Shown one piece after another: positions 1-9,095 of a DNA stretch of 64,000 nucleotides. Numbering within the stretch: position 1 is the stretch's first letter; every line of letters begins with the position of its first letter. This DNA comes from Plesiomonas shigelloides. Its GTDB lineage: Bacteria > Pseudomonadota > Gammaproteobacteria > Enterobacterales > CAMTGL01. Position numbers and translations under genes: made by a program. The notes under the pieces were generated by a model. It did no database searches. It worked only from the letters and a program-made list of their open reading frames with translations, and was not told where the DNA came from. Where the stretch lies: assembly GCF_900087055.1 (NCBI RefSeq), contig NZ_LT575468.1, positions 1,736,001-1,800,000 on the forward strand, in the 5' to 3' direction.

Positions 1-221
1 GCTTATCTTGTTGAGCTTTATATCTGGCGCGTGATGAGAGTGTGCAGTTTCATTTTCCGCTGATGCGCGGAGCGGCTTAGGTTAAATAATTGGATGATGA
101 CTTAATTTAAGTGTTTATTTGTCTCATAATGAAAGAGGTTTGTTGATAAGAAACAGGATACTGAAACGAATTAGAGCTTGGTTGTTGGAGATTTACCGCT
201 TTGCTTTAGTTTGTTCTAGTC

Positions 222-249
222 AGAGAACACCGCAAATTAAGTGTTCTCT
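222..249. repeat. Inverted repeat downstream of the BCCT gene
   Basis: A 9-bp perfect inverted repeat (agagaacac / gtgttctct, 10-nt loop) lies about 40 nt beyond the stop of the minus-strand transporter gene. No T-run follows it on the minus strand, so it may be a weak terminator or 3' mRNA structure. The rest of positions 1-286 shows no gene I can support. Confidence 0.4.
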
Positions 250-286
250 CGTAAGGTTCTTTCTCTTTTAACGTACTTGTATCCGC

Positions 287-1894
287 TCAATTCCCCGGAC
301 CAATACGCTCCATGAGGTTGAGATGTGGCGAGCAATCTTGCGCTTGCAAGCGTAGGCGATCGTGTTTGAGATGGTGACGTTCTTCTCGTAAGCCCTTAAG
401 TAACGCCGCACACATAAAGAGCATGATCACCGAGAACGGTAACGCCGCCAAAATAGACGCCGCTTGCAACGCTTCTAACCCACCAGACAGCAGTAAGATG
501 GCCGCGACCAATCCCCCACCCATGCCCCAGATGGCGCGATGGATTTTAGGTGGCTCCTGATCGCCAACGGACAATAAGGTGGTCACCACCAAGGTGCCGC
601 TATCTGACGATGTAATAAAGTAGGTGGCGATCAGCAATGTCATGGCCAGTTTAGCAACGGTGGCCAACGCTGGTACATGCACGCCTAAATCAATGGTGCG
701 ATACAACGCCGAGGTAATATCCTGATTCACCGCGCCAATCAGATCGCCGCCTTCAAAGAGCTGAATATGCAAGGCGGTGCTGCCAAATACACACATCCAA
801 AACAGCCCCAATAACGTCGGAACCAGCAAGACGCCCAACACGAACTCCCGTACGGTACGGCCTTTAGAGATGCGCGCGATAAAGATCCCGACAAACGGCG
901 CCCAAGCAATCCACCATCCCCAGTAGAAGGCGGTCCATGAACTTTGCCAGTTCGAAGCGCCATTGGCTTCGGCGTTTGTCCAGAAACTCAGGCGAATGAT
1001 ATTTTGCAGATAATCCCCGATTCCCTGCACAAACGAATTCATGATGTAGATTGTTGGGCCGGCAAACAAAAAGAAGATTAACATCAGCGCACTCAGGCCA
1101 AGGTTAAACTCACTCAGTAGTTTGACCCCTTTACCTACCCCTGATACCGCAGAAAGCGTTGCGATGGCCGATATCACACCAATCAAAATCAACTGATTTT
1201 GCAGTGAGACACTCATGCCGAAGACTTCGTTAAGACCGGTGTTCATCTGCGCTACGCCCAGCCCCAATGACGTGGCGACGCCAAATACGGTGCCAAATAC
1301 GGCCAGCACATCAACCAGATGTCCCCAGAAGCCATAAATTTTGTCGCCCAACAGCGGATACAATACTGAGCGAATGGCCAACGGCAGTTTTTTGCGATAA
1401 CAGAAAAAGCTCAACGACAAACCAACGATGGAATAGATCGCCCACGGGTGTAATCCCCAATGGAACCAGGTAATGCGCATGGCGACCTTGGCCGCTTCCG
1501 GCGTACCACCTTCGGTGATAAATGGGTTACCTTGCAGATGAAATACCGGCTCGGCAATGCTCCAGAAGATCAGGCCAATCCCCATCCCTGCACTAAACAG
1601 CATGGCAAACCATGCCATGTAGCTGAACTCAGGCTTTTGGTCATCATCGCCGAGGCGTAAATCGCCATAACGGCAAAACATCAAATACAGTGCGAAGCAC
1701 AGAAACAGCGATACCACCAGAATGTAGTACCACTTAAAGCTGCTGATAATGTTATTTTTTGCGCCCTGAAACCACTGGGCGGATAAGTCCGGCGCAAACA
1801 CGCCAAACAATAAGAAGACTGACAGCACGGTAAGTGCCGTAACAGCCATGGTTGGATTAAGTCCACGAAATAGACCGGATTTAGCTCTCAGCAT
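287..1894 (-). CDS. BCCT-family secondary transporter (betaine/choline/carnitine type)
   Basis: A 535-residue integral inner-membrane protein with about twelve hydrophobic segments. Family marks are the glycine-rich GMGIG stretch near residue 104, followed by a FWSIAEP element, and the tryptophan-rich segment FYWGWWIAWAPFVG near residue 325 with the following GRTVREF loop. BCCT proteins import quaternary-ammonium osmolytes or exchange carnitine-type substrates; GMGIG is the glycine pattern reported for sodium-coupled members such as BetP, so sodium symport is likely but substrate cannot be read. The C-terminus is short (about 30 residues after the last membrane segment), so no large osmosensing tail is present. 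It is 12 nt downstream of an unknown gene on the same strand, probably one operon controlled by the divergent MarR regulator. Confidence 0.9.
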   Translation of the reverse strand: MLRAKSGLFRGLNPTMAVTALTVLSVFLLFGVFAPDLSAQWFQGAKNNIISSFKWYYILVVSLFLCFALYLMFCRYGDLRLGDDDQKPEFSYMAWFAMLFSAGMGIGLIFWSIAEPVFHLQGNPFITEGGTPEAAKVAMRITWFHWGLHPWAIYSIVGLSLSFFCYRKKLPLAIRSVLYPLLGDKIYGFWGHLVDVLAVFGTVFGVATSLGLGVAQMNTGLNEVFGMSVSLQNQLILIGVISAIATLSAVSGVGKGVKLLSEFNLGLSALMLIFFLFAGPTIYIMNSFVQGIGDYLQNIIRLSFWTNAEANGASNWQSSWTAFYWGWWIAWAPFVGIFIARISKGRTVREFVLGVLLVPTLLGLFWMCVFGSTALHIQLFEGGDLIGAVNQDITSALYRTIDLGVHVPALATVAKLAMTLLIATYFITSSDSGTLVVTTLLSVGDQEPPKIHRAIWGMGGGLVAAILLLSGGLEALQAASILAALPFSVIMLFMCAALLKGLREERHHLKHDRLRLQAQDCSPHLNLMERIGPGN

Positions 1895-1906
1895 CTCAGC
1901 CCTCCC

Positions 1907-2428
1907 TTAGACAAAAAACTCTTCACCAACATGCTCACCCGCGCCGCGGATAGCACGCCATGCCACCTGCCCAGCCGGGTTCTCGCGATGATCCACCAGC
2001 GTCACAGATGGCTGGCCATTCACCGCATTACGCTGACCATAAAACACCACGACCGGCACACCGAGATTGCTGACCCCACTGGTGAGCCAGAAGCGATGAT
2101 TGTCGAAACTGCCACCAATAAAGTCTAACTGCGACAATCCAGTATCAAATCCGGCGACAAAATAGTTCATACTGTCGGTATCCGGAAAAATGTGAACCAG
2201 CAGATAGGCAAAGTTCAGTTCGTTGACCAACTCAGCCAGTTTGAAGATGCCGGCAGGTTCACAACTTTCATGCGGCAGCATCATTCCGCTTTGTACGGAA
2301 ATATTGGTGTTATCGCAGGAAAGCTCAGGTTGATAACGGATATACGCTGACGTATCCGGCAGCTGGTAACGCATGCGTGCAATTTGCAGGTTTTCGGTGA
2401 TCTCTTTGATAGTAAATGTCTGTTGCAT
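1907..2428 (-). CDS. Hypothetical protein co-transcribed with the BCCT transporter
   Basis: A 173-residue soluble protein with no signal peptide or membrane segment and no family I recognise. It is rich in aromatic residues and mixed beta-type stretches (FAYLLVHIFPD, NYFVAGFD, VPVVVFYGQ) and ends GEEFFV. It sits 12 nt upstream of the BCCT gene on the same strand and faces a MarR regulator across a 132-nt divergent promoter region. A role in handling or sensing the imported solute is plausible from context only. Its N-terminus MQQTFTIKEI is preceded on the minus strand by a gagaggtcac ribosome-binding stretch, which supports this start. Confidence 0.7.
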   Translation of the reverse strand: MQQTFTIKEITENLQIARMRYQLPDTSAYIRYQPELSCDNTNISVQSGMMLPHESCEPAGIFKLAELVNELNFAYLLVHIFPDTDSMNYFVAGFDTGLSQLDFIGGSFDNHRFWLTSGVSNLGVPVVVFYGQRNAVNGQPSVTLVDHRENPAGQVAWRAIRGAGEHVGEEFFV

Positions 2429-2474
2429 GTGACCTCTCTACATGTACAAGGTGGCAAAACCCTACACATAAAAT

Positions 2475-2490
2475 ACTTTGAGGTCAAAGT
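2475..2490. promoter_or_regulatory. Perfect 16-bp palindrome, candidate MarR operator
   Basis: The sequence actttga-gg-tcaaagt is a perfect palindrome placed in the 132-nt divergent region between the unknown/BCCT operon and the MarR gene. A weaker gttgt...acaac repeat follows at about 2490-2510. MarR dimers bind palindromes of this size, and the position is right for joint repression of both directions. Assignment to this regulator is inference. Confidence 0.55.
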
Positions 2491-2560
2491 TGTTTTTAAT
2501 AAATACAACAGAGAATCACCATAGAGACCAAGTACAACACTATGATTTGGAAAGAGTAAA

Positions 2561-3049
2561 TTGGAAAAACATGACGAGGTGATGGTTTCAATCCGGCAAA
2601 TCATTCGCGCTATTGATTTGAAGTCAAAGCAATTAAACAAAGCCGTCGGACTGACAACGCCCCAGCTAATGCTGATGCAAGCCATTGACCGGCATGGGGA
2701 TGTGTCGTTGAAAGTGCTGGCTGAACAAACCAATATCAGCCAAGCCACGGCGAGCACGATTTTAGACCGGTTAGAATCACGGCAATTGGTAATCCGGGTG
2801 CGCAGCCTGCTGGATAAGCGTCGCCAACATGCCGAATTAACCGAGGCCGGAAAATCCTTACTGCTCAAAGCACCTACGGCGCTGCAGGAGAATTTTGTGG
2901 CGCGCTTTCAGGCTCTGCCGGAGTGGGAACAAAACATGCTGCTTGCCAGTGTGCAGCGGATCTCTGCCTTGATGAACGCTGAACATCTCGATGTCGCACC
3001 GGTACTGGAAACCGGTACACTGACCAAAGAAGATGGGCATCCTAAATAA
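2561..3049 (+). CDS. MarR-family transcriptional regulator
   Basis: A 162-residue winged-helix repressor. The recognition region reads NISQATASTILDRLE near residues 66-80, followed by the wing DKRRQHAELTEAGKS, the classic MarR pattern. It is divergent from the unknown/BCCT pair and a perfect palindrome lies between them. The start is uncertain: a TTG at 2561 has an aaagag stretch just upstream, and an ATG at 2582 would shorten the protein by seven residues but has its ribosome-binding stretch too close. MarR-type regulators called CosR/EctR control compatible-solute genes in Vibrio and methylotrophs; whether this is one is not shown by the sequence. Confidence 0.88.
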   Translation: MEKHDEVMVSIRQIIRAIDLKSKQLNKAVGLTTPQLMLMQAIDRHGDVSLKVLAEQTNISQATASTILDRLESRQLVIRVRSLLDKRRQHAELTEAGKSLLLKAPTALQENFVARFQALPEWEQNMLLASVQRISALMNAEHLDVAPVLETGTLTKEDGHPK

Positions 3050-3173
3050 GCAAAGATAAGCCTGATTCAGGCTCAGATATTTTGGATATGCGTGGTCTCT
3101 GCTACGCTATATCAAGACGTAAAAATTTAGATGTACGAATACAGTTACACACTATCTCCGGGAGAATTTGCGC

Positions 3174-3716
3174 GTGAATTATAAGAATGCGGTCGTTCTG
3201 GCTGTCTGCAAGCGTTTGATTGGTTGGGTTTTGCTCATCACCGGTATGTTGAGCACATTGGTTTCAATCCTGAAGTTTTTGAGTCTGCATATTGATAATG
3301 GCAGCATGGCGGCTGCTTTTTTGGCCGACCCATACAAGCAGCTTTATATCTTTGTTTACGGCAAAACCGATTTTCTAAGCTTTTTCTGGAACAACTCGCC
3401 AGTACCGGATCTGGGCTCACTCACCAGCACGAACTCACTCTATTTCTTTGCTGTCTACATCATGATTTTTATCGGTAGCGCGGTGAAAAACTCTGGGGCT
3501 AAACTGTCTTCTCGTTTGTTCAAAACCGGCGAACAAATTGAAGATCAGTTGATGGAAGATCAGATCAAAGGTGTAACCTCTCGCTCACGAGCAGAAATTC
3601 GCAATACGTTGTCGATTCCGGATTACTCGATTTTTCGCCAGCTGCTGTGGGAAATCATCCCATTCGTCATCACCAGTGGCTTGATGTTCGGCTTCTATAA
3701 GATGTTTGGTTTCTAG
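3174..3716 (+). CDS. yniB: YniB-like inner membrane protein
   Basis: A protein of about 180 residues resembling E. coli YniB (178 residues) along its length: an N-terminal KRLIGWVLLITG membrane segment, an LSTLVSILKF stretch, FFWNNSPVPD in the middle, a second hydrophobic segment FFAVYIMIFIGSA followed by KNSGAKLS, a charged region EDQLMEDQIKG, and a C-terminal IPFVITSGLMFGFYKMFGF segment. The function of YniB is unknown. I prefer the GTG at 3174 because ggag at 3161-3164 lies nine nt upstream; a TTG at 3168 is too close to it. The gene is monocistronic and ends in a strong terminator. Confidence 0.8.
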   Translation: MNYKNAVVLAVCKRLIGWVLLITGMLSTLVSILKFLSLHIDNGSMAAAFLADPYKQLYIFVYGKTDFLSFFWNNSPVPDLGSLTSTNSLYFFAVYIMIFIGSAVKNSGAKLSSRLFKTGEQIEDQLMEDQIKGVTSRSRAEIRNTLSIPDYSIFRQLLWEIIPFVITSGLMFGFYKMFGF

Positions 3717-3726
3717 TTTCTACAAA

Positions 3727-3750
3727 CAGGGCCTTATGCCCTGTTTTTTT
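3727..3750 (+). terminator. Rho-independent terminator after yniB
   Basis: Stem cagggc / gccctg with a five-nt loop followed by eight T residues, 10 nt after the yniB-like stop. Confidence 0.85.
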
Positions 3751-3874
3751 ATCTCTGCCGCATTCCAATAGCTCCCTAAAATGACTCCCCAATATTTTGT
3801 GATGCGAATCGCAAATGAGACGCAAAACGAGTACACTGACACCTCATTCCTTTTCGTGTGCTAATGATGGTTTT

Positions 3875-4780
3875 ATGTACTACCTTCTGCCCCTGCTAAC
3901 TGTGCTGATCTGGGCCGGCAACGCTATTGTCAATAAGATGGCCGCCACCGCCATTGACCCCGCCGCTATTGCTTTCTACCGCTGGCTCGTTGCCGGTTTG
4001 GTGCTCACGCCATTTATGGCAATGACGGTGTGGCGTAACCGCCGCAGTTACCGCCCTTACTTAGTAAAGTTTGCGATATTGGCACTGCTCGGTATGGCAA
4101 TTAACCAAACTCTCGGTTACTACGCAGGCTTAACGGTCAGTGCCATGAACATTGGCATCATTACTTCCCTGATTCCGTTGATGACCGTGCTGATCAGTAT
4201 CTTCCTGCTGGGCGAAACGCCAACTGCCGGCATCATCGTGGGTACTCTGCTCTCCTTAGGCGGGATTTTATATTTGGTCAGCGCCGGCGATATTGCCAGT
4301 TTGTTGCATCAGGGAATTGGTGATGGTGAATTGCTGCTACTCGCCGGCTCATTTGCTTATGCGCTGTATGGCGTGCTACTGAAAAAGTGGCAACTGCCCT
4401 TTTCCACTTGGCAATCGGTATACGTGCAGATTTTGTTCGGTATCGTCATGCTGCTGCCTAACTTTCTGTCGGCGGCCAATGCACCAATCAATTCGGCAAC
4501 ACTGCCACTGATTTTGTACGCGGGGATCCCGGCGTCAGTACTGGCCCCCTACCTGTGGCTGCAATCAGTACGCTTTTTGGGTGCGAGTAAGACCGCTATT
4601 TTTATGAACTTCTTGCCGGTCTTTACGGCCATGATCGCCATGAGTCTGCTCGGGGAAAAGCTGGAGCATTATCATGTCGTGGGCGGATTAATTACCTTAT
4701 GCGGCGTTATTTTGTCACAAACCTTGCGCAAACCGGTTGGTCGCTTACGTCCTTCACCGCGCGTCACGGATAGCAAATAA
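3875..4780 (+). CDS. EamA-family (DMT) transporter
   Basis: A drug/metabolite transporter of about 301 residues with ten predicted membrane segments in two EamA halves. The first half contains LLTVLIWAGNAIVNK and AFYRWLVAGLVL; the second contains GELLLLAGSFAYALYGVLLKKW and ends with FMNFLPVFTAMIAMSLLGEKL, the typical conserved tail. Such proteins export amino acids, nucleosides or other metabolites; the substrate cannot be deduced. An upstream in-frame ATG at 3815 would add 20 polar residues that look non-coding, so I chose the ATG at 3875, immediately before the first membrane segment, although its ribosome-binding site is weak. It is a single gene followed by a terminator. Confidence 0.85.
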   Translation: MYYLLPLLTVLIWAGNAIVNKMAATAIDPAAIAFYRWLVAGLVLTPFMAMTVWRNRRSYRPYLVKFAILALLGMAINQTLGYYAGLTVSAMNIGIITSLIPLMTVLISIFLLGETPTAGIIVGTLLSLGGILYLVSAGDIASLLHQGIGDGELLLLAGSFAYALYGVLLKKWQLPFSTWQSVYVQILFGIVMLLPNFLSAANAPINSATLPLILYAGIPASVLAPYLWLQSVRFLGASKTAIFMNFLPVFTAMIAMSLLGEKLEHYHVVGGLITLCGVILSQTLRKPVGRLRPSPRVTDSK

Positions 4781-4849
4781 GTCAGAGCGTATTTATCCAT
4801 GATATTGCCTTAGCCGCCATTCTTCGCTGCAATAATGGCTATTATCTCT

Positions 4850-4876
4850 AACCGGGGCTTAGCTCCGGTTTTTTTA
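4850..4876 (+). terminator. Rho-independent terminator after EamA gene
   Basis: aaccgg / ccggtt stem with an inner ggct-type pairing, followed by a run of T residues. The remaining stretch to the nrfA start (4877-5244) holds no gene and contains the nrf promoter region. Confidence 0.8.
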
Positions 4877-5077
4877 TCCCTCGGACACCTGCTCGTAATT
4901 CTTTTCCCCCAAGCGACCAATCTATCTATATAGCCACATAGCCACGTAAAAATTAACCACGTGAAAAACAGGTTGCTGAATTGATGTCCGTCACAGTTAT
5001 GTCTGACCTCTAACCTCATGAAAAAATTGTATTAATGTTAGCCACATCTCAATCACGTAACCTGACGGCTCGGCCAA

Positions 5078-5091
5078 TTGATCGAGAACAA
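5078..5091 (+). promoter_or_regulatory. FNR-like box upstream of nrfA
   Basis: ttgat-cgag-aacaa matches the FNR consensus TTGAT-N4-ATCAA at nine of ten defined positions. A TTATAA hexamer at 5116-5121 would place the transcription start near 5128, putting the box centre near -43, the position used at FNR-activated class II promoters. This matches the known anaerobic FNR control of nrf in enterobacteria; NarL/NarP sites were not identified. Confidence 0.65.
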
Positions 5092-5244
5092 ACAAGACGT
5101 AAACAATTATTACAGTTATAAAACCGATCTCTATCATTCAACACTGAAGCATTAGGTCTGTTTTTTTTGAGCCTATCAACAGCCCACCCATAACAATGAC
5201 GAGGTCCTGTTACGACGTTGGACTTACTTCAGGGAGTGATGATC

Positions 5245-6654
5245 GTGAAACTAAATACAACATCAATAACAACGGGCCTCGCCCTTTTTCTTACCGGAAC
5301 TCTCCTTTGTAGCTCGGCCTTGGCACAAGTCGAAGCCCGCAATGACAAGTTTGCCGACGCACATCAGCCACAATACCAAAGCTGGACCCAAACCCAACAA
5401 AGCAGCGAACGCGCAGATGCGTTAGCAGAAGATCCCAATATGGTGATTTTGTGGGCCGGTTACCCTTTTGCCAAAGATTACAACAAACCACGTGGCCACT
5501 ATTACGCATTAACCGATGTGCGTGACACACTGCGTACCGGTGCGCCAAAAACCGCAGAAGATGGCCCATTACCGATGGCATGCTGGAGCTGTAAAAGCCC
5601 TGATGTTGCTCGGATGATTGAAAGCGAAGGTGAAGATGCCTACTTCAAGGGAATGTGGGCCAAAGGCGGCCCTGAAATCGTTAATAGCATTGGCTGTGCC
5701 GATTGCCACGCGACAGACAGCCAAGAATTCAAAGATGGAAAACCGGCACTGCACCTTTCCCGCCCTTATGCTAGCCGCGCGATGGATGCCATCCACATGC
5801 CGTTTGCCAAGCAAGGTCGCTTCGATCAGCAAGCTCAAGTGTGCGGACAATGCCACGTAGAATATTATTTCTCCGGCGATAACAAAGCCGTCAAATTCCC
5901 TTGGGATAACGGCACATCAGCCGATGCCATGGCGGAATACTACGATGAGCTCGGTTTTAAAGATTGGGTTCATGGCTTATCAAAAACACCGATGCTAAAA
6001 GCCCAGCATCCTGAATATGAAACTTGGCAAGCCGGTATTCACGGTAAAAACAACGTCGGTTGTGTAGATTGCCACATGCCTAAAGTTCAAGGTCAAGACG
6101 GCAAACTGTATACCGATCATAAAGTGGGTAACCCATTTGACCGCTTCGATCAGACCTGTGCCAACTGCCACACCCAAAGCAAAGAGATGCTGCAAGGCGT
6201 AGTGAAAGAACGTAAAGAAGCTATCAATACTCTGAAACTGAAAGTCGAGCAGCAACTGGTGCATACACACTTCGAAGCCAAAGCCGCTTGGGATGCCGGT
6301 GCCACCGAAGAGCAAATGCAGCCAATTTTGCAAGACATCCGTCAAGCACAGTGGCGCTGGGATTACGCCATCGCCTCACACGGCGTACACATGCATGCGC
6401 CGGATATTGCGCTGAAAACGCTAGGCGATGCGCTGAACTTGGCGGCAGATGCGCGCACTAAACTGGCACGCTTACTGGCCACTAAAGGCATTACCGGTGA
6501 AATTCCGTTACCGGACATCAGCACCAAAGAGAAAGCACAAGCTGCGCTGGGCATGGATATGAAGCAATTCATCAGTGACAAACAGCAATTCCTGAAAACG
6601 ACCGTTCCGGCCTGGGAAAAAGAGGCCAAAGATGCTGGCCGTCTGAGTCAATAA
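5245..6654 (+). CDS. nrfA: Periplasmic cytochrome c552 nitrite reductase NrfA
   Basis: Pentahaem ammonia-forming nitrite reductase, reducing nitrite to ammonium in the periplasm with six electrons. The signal peptide (MKLNTTS...LCSSALAQ) precedes a mature protein very close to E. coli NrfA. The catalytic haem motif CWSCK is at about residues 113-117, with its lysine in place of the usual haem-ligand histidine; four further CXXCH motifs follow (CADCH, CGQCH, CVDCH, CANCH). The GTG at 5245 is favoured because agggag at 5231-5236 is eight nt upstream; an ATG at 5239 is too close. It is the first gene of a seven-gene nrf operon, behind an FNR-like box. The dedicated nrfE/nrfFG genes downstream fit the need to attach haem to CWSCK. 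Confidence 0.97.
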   Translation: MKLNTTSITTGLALFLTGTLLCSSALAQVEARNDKFADAHQPQYQSWTQTQQSSERADALAEDPNMVILWAGYPFAKDYNKPRGHYYALTDVRDTLRTGAPKTAEDGPLPMACWSCKSPDVARMIESEGEDAYFKGMWAKGGPEIVNSIGCADCHATDSQEFKDGKPALHLSRPYASRAMDAIHMPFAKQGRFDQQAQVCGQCHVEYYFSGDNKAVKFPWDNGTSADAMAEYYDELGFKDWVHGLSKTPMLKAQHPEYETWQAGIHGKNNVGCVDCHMPKVQGQDGKLYTDHKVGNPFDRFDQTCANCHTQSKEMLQGVVKERKEAINTLKLKVEQQLVHTHFEAKAAWDAGATEEQMQPILQDIRQAQWRWDYAIASHGVHMHAPDIALKTLGDALNLAADARTKLARLLATKGITGEIPLPDISTKEKAQAALGMDMKQFISDKQQFLKTTVPAWEKEAKDAGRLSQ

Positions 6655-6704
6655 GTCAGGAATGATGGGCTCTGCTACGCAGAGCCCACAAGGATGAGGA
6701 GATC

Positions 6705-7295
6705 ATGATGAAACTGCTAAAGCCCTGTCTATTAGCGCTTTCCCTGCTTACGGGCGTGCTGCTGTCGTACGTGCCCGTCTCTTTTGTGCAGGCGCAAGAC
6801 GTTGCCATGCCAAATATAACCGCCACAACACCCGCAACAACACCCGCATTAGTGCAGCCCCAACGCGATCCGAACTATGCCTGTACGCAGTGCCATAAAA
6901 AAGAGAGTGAACAGATGCATGGTAAACATGCCTCTGTGGTTAATCCCAACAATCTAGGGCCGGTGACTTGCACCAACTGTCACGGCAATCCATCACCTCA
7001 CCATCGTGAAGGCGTTAACGATGTGATGGTGTTTACCGATGAAAACATGCCACTGGATCAACGCAACGGTGTCTGCCTGAGCTGCCACGAGCCTGACAAT
7101 CTGCGTAAAACCTTCTGGGCGCACGATGTGCATGTCACCAAAACGGCCTGCACTAACTGTCATCAGTTGCATACGGCAACCGAACCAATGATGGGGATCA
7201 GCGATAAGGCTCGTATCGGGCTGTGTGTCAACTGCCACAGCCAGCAGCATGCAGAAAAAGCCGCGTCAGTATCTGGCGTTAAGGAGTCTCCATGA
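6705..7295 (+). CDS. nrfB: Pentahaem electron-transfer cytochrome NrfB
   Basis: Periplasmic c-type cytochrome that delivers electrons to NrfA. It has an N-terminal signal peptide ending near VQAQD and five CXXCH motifs (CTQCH, CTNCH, CLSCH, CTNCH, CVNCH), the exact number known for NrfB. Length is 196 residues, similar to the E. coli protein. A good ribosome-binding site (aggag) precedes the ATG at 6705, and the stop overlaps the start of nrfC by ATGA, indicating translational coupling. A threonine/alanine/proline-rich linker of about 25 residues lies between signal peptide and first haem motif. Confidence 0.95.
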   Translation: MMKLLKPCLLALSLLTGVLLSYVPVSFVQAQDVAMPNITATTPATTPALVQPQRDPNYACTQCHKKESEQMHGKHASVVNPNNLGPVTCTNCHGNPSPHHREGVNDVMVFTDENMPLDQRNGVCLSCHEPDNLRKTFWAHDVHVTKTACTNCHQLHTATEPMMGISDKARIGLCVNCHSQQHAEKAASVSGVKESP

Positions 7296-8032
7296 GCTGC
7301 TCCCGCCGCCGTTTTTTAACCGGAGTCAGTACAGGTGCGGTGATCATGATGACTGGCCCGGCCTACACGCTGTCCACCACGGTCGCTGACGATGGGCGTC
7401 AGTTGGGGATGTTGCATGACGAAACGGCCTGTATCGGCTGCACCGCCTGTATGGACGCCTGTCGTGAAACCAACCATGTACCCGAGGGCGTTTCGCGCTT
7501 ACAGATTGTCCGCAAAGGCCCAATTGGTGAGTTTCCCGACGCGCGTTATCACTTTTACCGTCACTCATGTCAGCACTGTGATAACGCACCTTGCGTGTTG
7601 GTCTGCCCGACCGGCGCATCCCATGTAGATCTGAAAACCGGCATTGTTGATGTCAATGCCGATCTGTGTGTCGGCTGCCAGTACTGTATCGCAGCCTGCC
7701 CGTATCGCGTGCGCTTTATCAACCCGCAAACTAAAGTGGCCGACAAGTGTGATTTTTGTCGTCATACCAATCTGGCGCGAGGTCAGCTGCCCGCTTGTGT
7801 ACAAAGCTGCCCAACGCACGCCCTCACCTTCGGTGATTTGGACGATCCGAAAAGCGCTATTAACCAAAAATTACAGCAACTACCGACTTACCGTTCGAAA
7901 GCGCATCTGGGTACTGAACCCAAGATGTACCGCGTTCCTGCGCCAGGTAGCGGCGAGGAGCTAAATATCGGACGTGATGGTATACCGGCCGGTTTTGTAA
8001 ACGGCAAACACAGCGGGGAGATTCAGTCATGA
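7292..8032 (+). CDS. nrfC: 4Fe-4S ferredoxin-type subunit NrfC
   Basis: Iron-sulfur protein predicted to sit on the periplasmic side and pass electrons from the quinol-oxidising NrfD to NrfB. The N-terminus SRRRFLTGVSTGAV is a twin-arginine (Tat) signal. Four cysteine clusters typical of the DmsB/NrfC family are visible, starting CIGCTACMDAC and including CQHCDNAPCVLVCP and CVGCQYCIAACPYRVRF, with a final CDFC...CVQSCP group. The gene is coupled to both neighbours by 4-nt ATGA overlaps. At 246 residues it is slightly longer than E. coli NrfC (223), with an extra C-terminal tail. Confidence 0.95.
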   Translation: MSCSRRRFLTGVSTGAVIMMTGPAYTLSTTVADDGRQLGMLHDETACIGCTACMDACRETNHVPEGVSRLQIVRKGPIGEFPDARYHFYRHSCQHCDNAPCVLVCPTGASHVDLKTGIVDVNADLCVGCQYCIAACPYRVRFINPQTKVADKCDFCRHTNLARGQLPACVQSCPTHALTFGDLDDPKSAINQKLQQLPTYRSKAHLGTEPKMYRVPAPGSGEELNIGRDGIPAGFVNGKHSGEIQS

Positions 8033-8988
8033 CGCTACCTGTAGATCCGTTTCACTTTCCTTCACTGGTGTGGGACTGGCCAATTGCCATTTATCTGTTC
8101 TTGCTGGGGATCTCTGCCGGAAGCGTGACCTTCGCCGTCTTACTCAAGCGTAAATCACTGGGTGAGCAAGCATCCACGCATGGCATCATCAAAGCGGCAG
8201 CTCTGCTCGGGCCTGGCGCGGTTATTTTAGGATTGCTGATCCTGATATTTCACCTGACACGTCCGTGGACGTTCTGGAAACTGATGTTCAACTATCAGTT
8301 CAACTCTGTGATGTCGATGGGGGTAATGCTGTTTCAGATTTATATGGCCGTGCTGTTCGTCTGGCTTGGCGGTGTTTTTGCGCGCGAACTGAGCACCCTG
8401 CGCCAACATTGGCTCGGCGAGCGGTTGAATATACTCGATACGCTTTTGCGTGCACTACCGCGTACCGAGAAAGTCACTGAACCATTACTCCTGTTACTGG
8501 CAGTTTTGCTCGGTGCTTACACTGGATTTTTACTCTCGGCGCTGAAAAGTTACCCCATGCTGAATAATCCGGTTCTGCCAGTGCTCTTTCTGGTTTCCGG
8601 TTTAAGCTCGGGAATCGCCAGCTGCATTGTGCTCGCCACTAGCTTATTTAAAACCCCAGCAGATGATCATGGAATTCATTTCCTACACCGCTTTGAAACG
8701 CCGCTTATCTTGACTGAAGCATTGCTCCTGCTCTGCTTTTTCACCGGTCTGTGGTTCGGTGACGGACAAAAAGTGATTGCCATGACCAGTGCCATCGGCA
8801 GCGGTTTTTGGTCTAACGTGTTCTGGTTCGGCGTAGTCGGTCTGGGCTTACTCACCCCACTCATATTGGGGCGGTTACTTCCGGGGAAAAGGCTGACAAA
8901 ACTGCTACTGATCTGCTGCTGTAGCCTGACCGGTATTTTGCTTCTGCGCTACTTCATTTTGTACGCCGGCCAAATGACTGTCGCCTAA
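8029..8988 (+). CDS. nrfD: Quinol-oxidising membrane subunit NrfD
   Basis: Integral membrane protein of the NrfD/PsrC family, 319 residues (E. coli 318), with about eight to nine hydrophobic segments. It is expected to oxidise menaquinol and hand electrons to NrfC. The opening segment DWPIAIYLFLLGISAGSVTFAVLLK and the following FHLTRPWTFWKLMFNYQFNSVMS region are conserved in the family (described here by position, residues about 15-95). It overlaps nrfC by ATGA. A 107-nt gap with a hairpin separates it from nrfE. Confidence 0.94.
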   Translation: MTLPVDPFHFPSLVWDWPIAIYLFLLGISAGSVTFAVLLKRKSLGEQASTHGIIKAAALLGPGAVILGLLILIFHLTRPWTFWKLMFNYQFNSVMSMGVMLFQIYMAVLFVWLGGVFARELSTLRQHWLGERLNILDTLLRALPRTEKVTEPLLLLLAVLLGAYTGFLLSALKSYPMLNNPVLPVLFLVSGLSSGIASCIVLATSLFKTPADDHGIHFLHRFETPLILTEALLLLCFFTGLWFGDGQKVIAMTSAIGSGFWSNVFWFGVVGLGLLTPLILGRLLPGKRLTKLLLICCCSLTGILLLRYFILYAGQMTVA

Positions 8989-9040
8989 CAAAGCGTAGCC
9001 GAACAAAATGCATCTGTTACCTCATTGGTGGATCTGTATT

Positions 9041-9061
9041 CGGGAGTGCGCAGCACTCCCG
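9041..9061 (+). promoter_or_regulatory. Intergenic hairpin between nrfD and nrfE
   Basis: A perfect 9-bp stem cgggagtgc / gcactcccg with a 3-nt loop lies in the 107-nt gap between nrfD and nrfE. It is not followed by a T-run, so it is more likely an mRNA-stability or processing structure that sets different levels of nrfABCD and the assembly genes than a true terminator. Confidence 0.5.
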
Positions 9062-9095
9062 TCCTGCTTGAATATCTCTATTGCGGAGCCGCTAA

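Noticed and set aside
4810..5019. Minus-strand 69-codon frame between the EamA gene and nrfA
   Set aside because: It overlaps the EamA terminator and the nrf upstream region and has no coding features.
9041..9061. Transcription terminator between nrfD and nrfE
   Set aside because: The stem is strong but there is no T-run; more likely a partial attenuator or mRNA-stability element.
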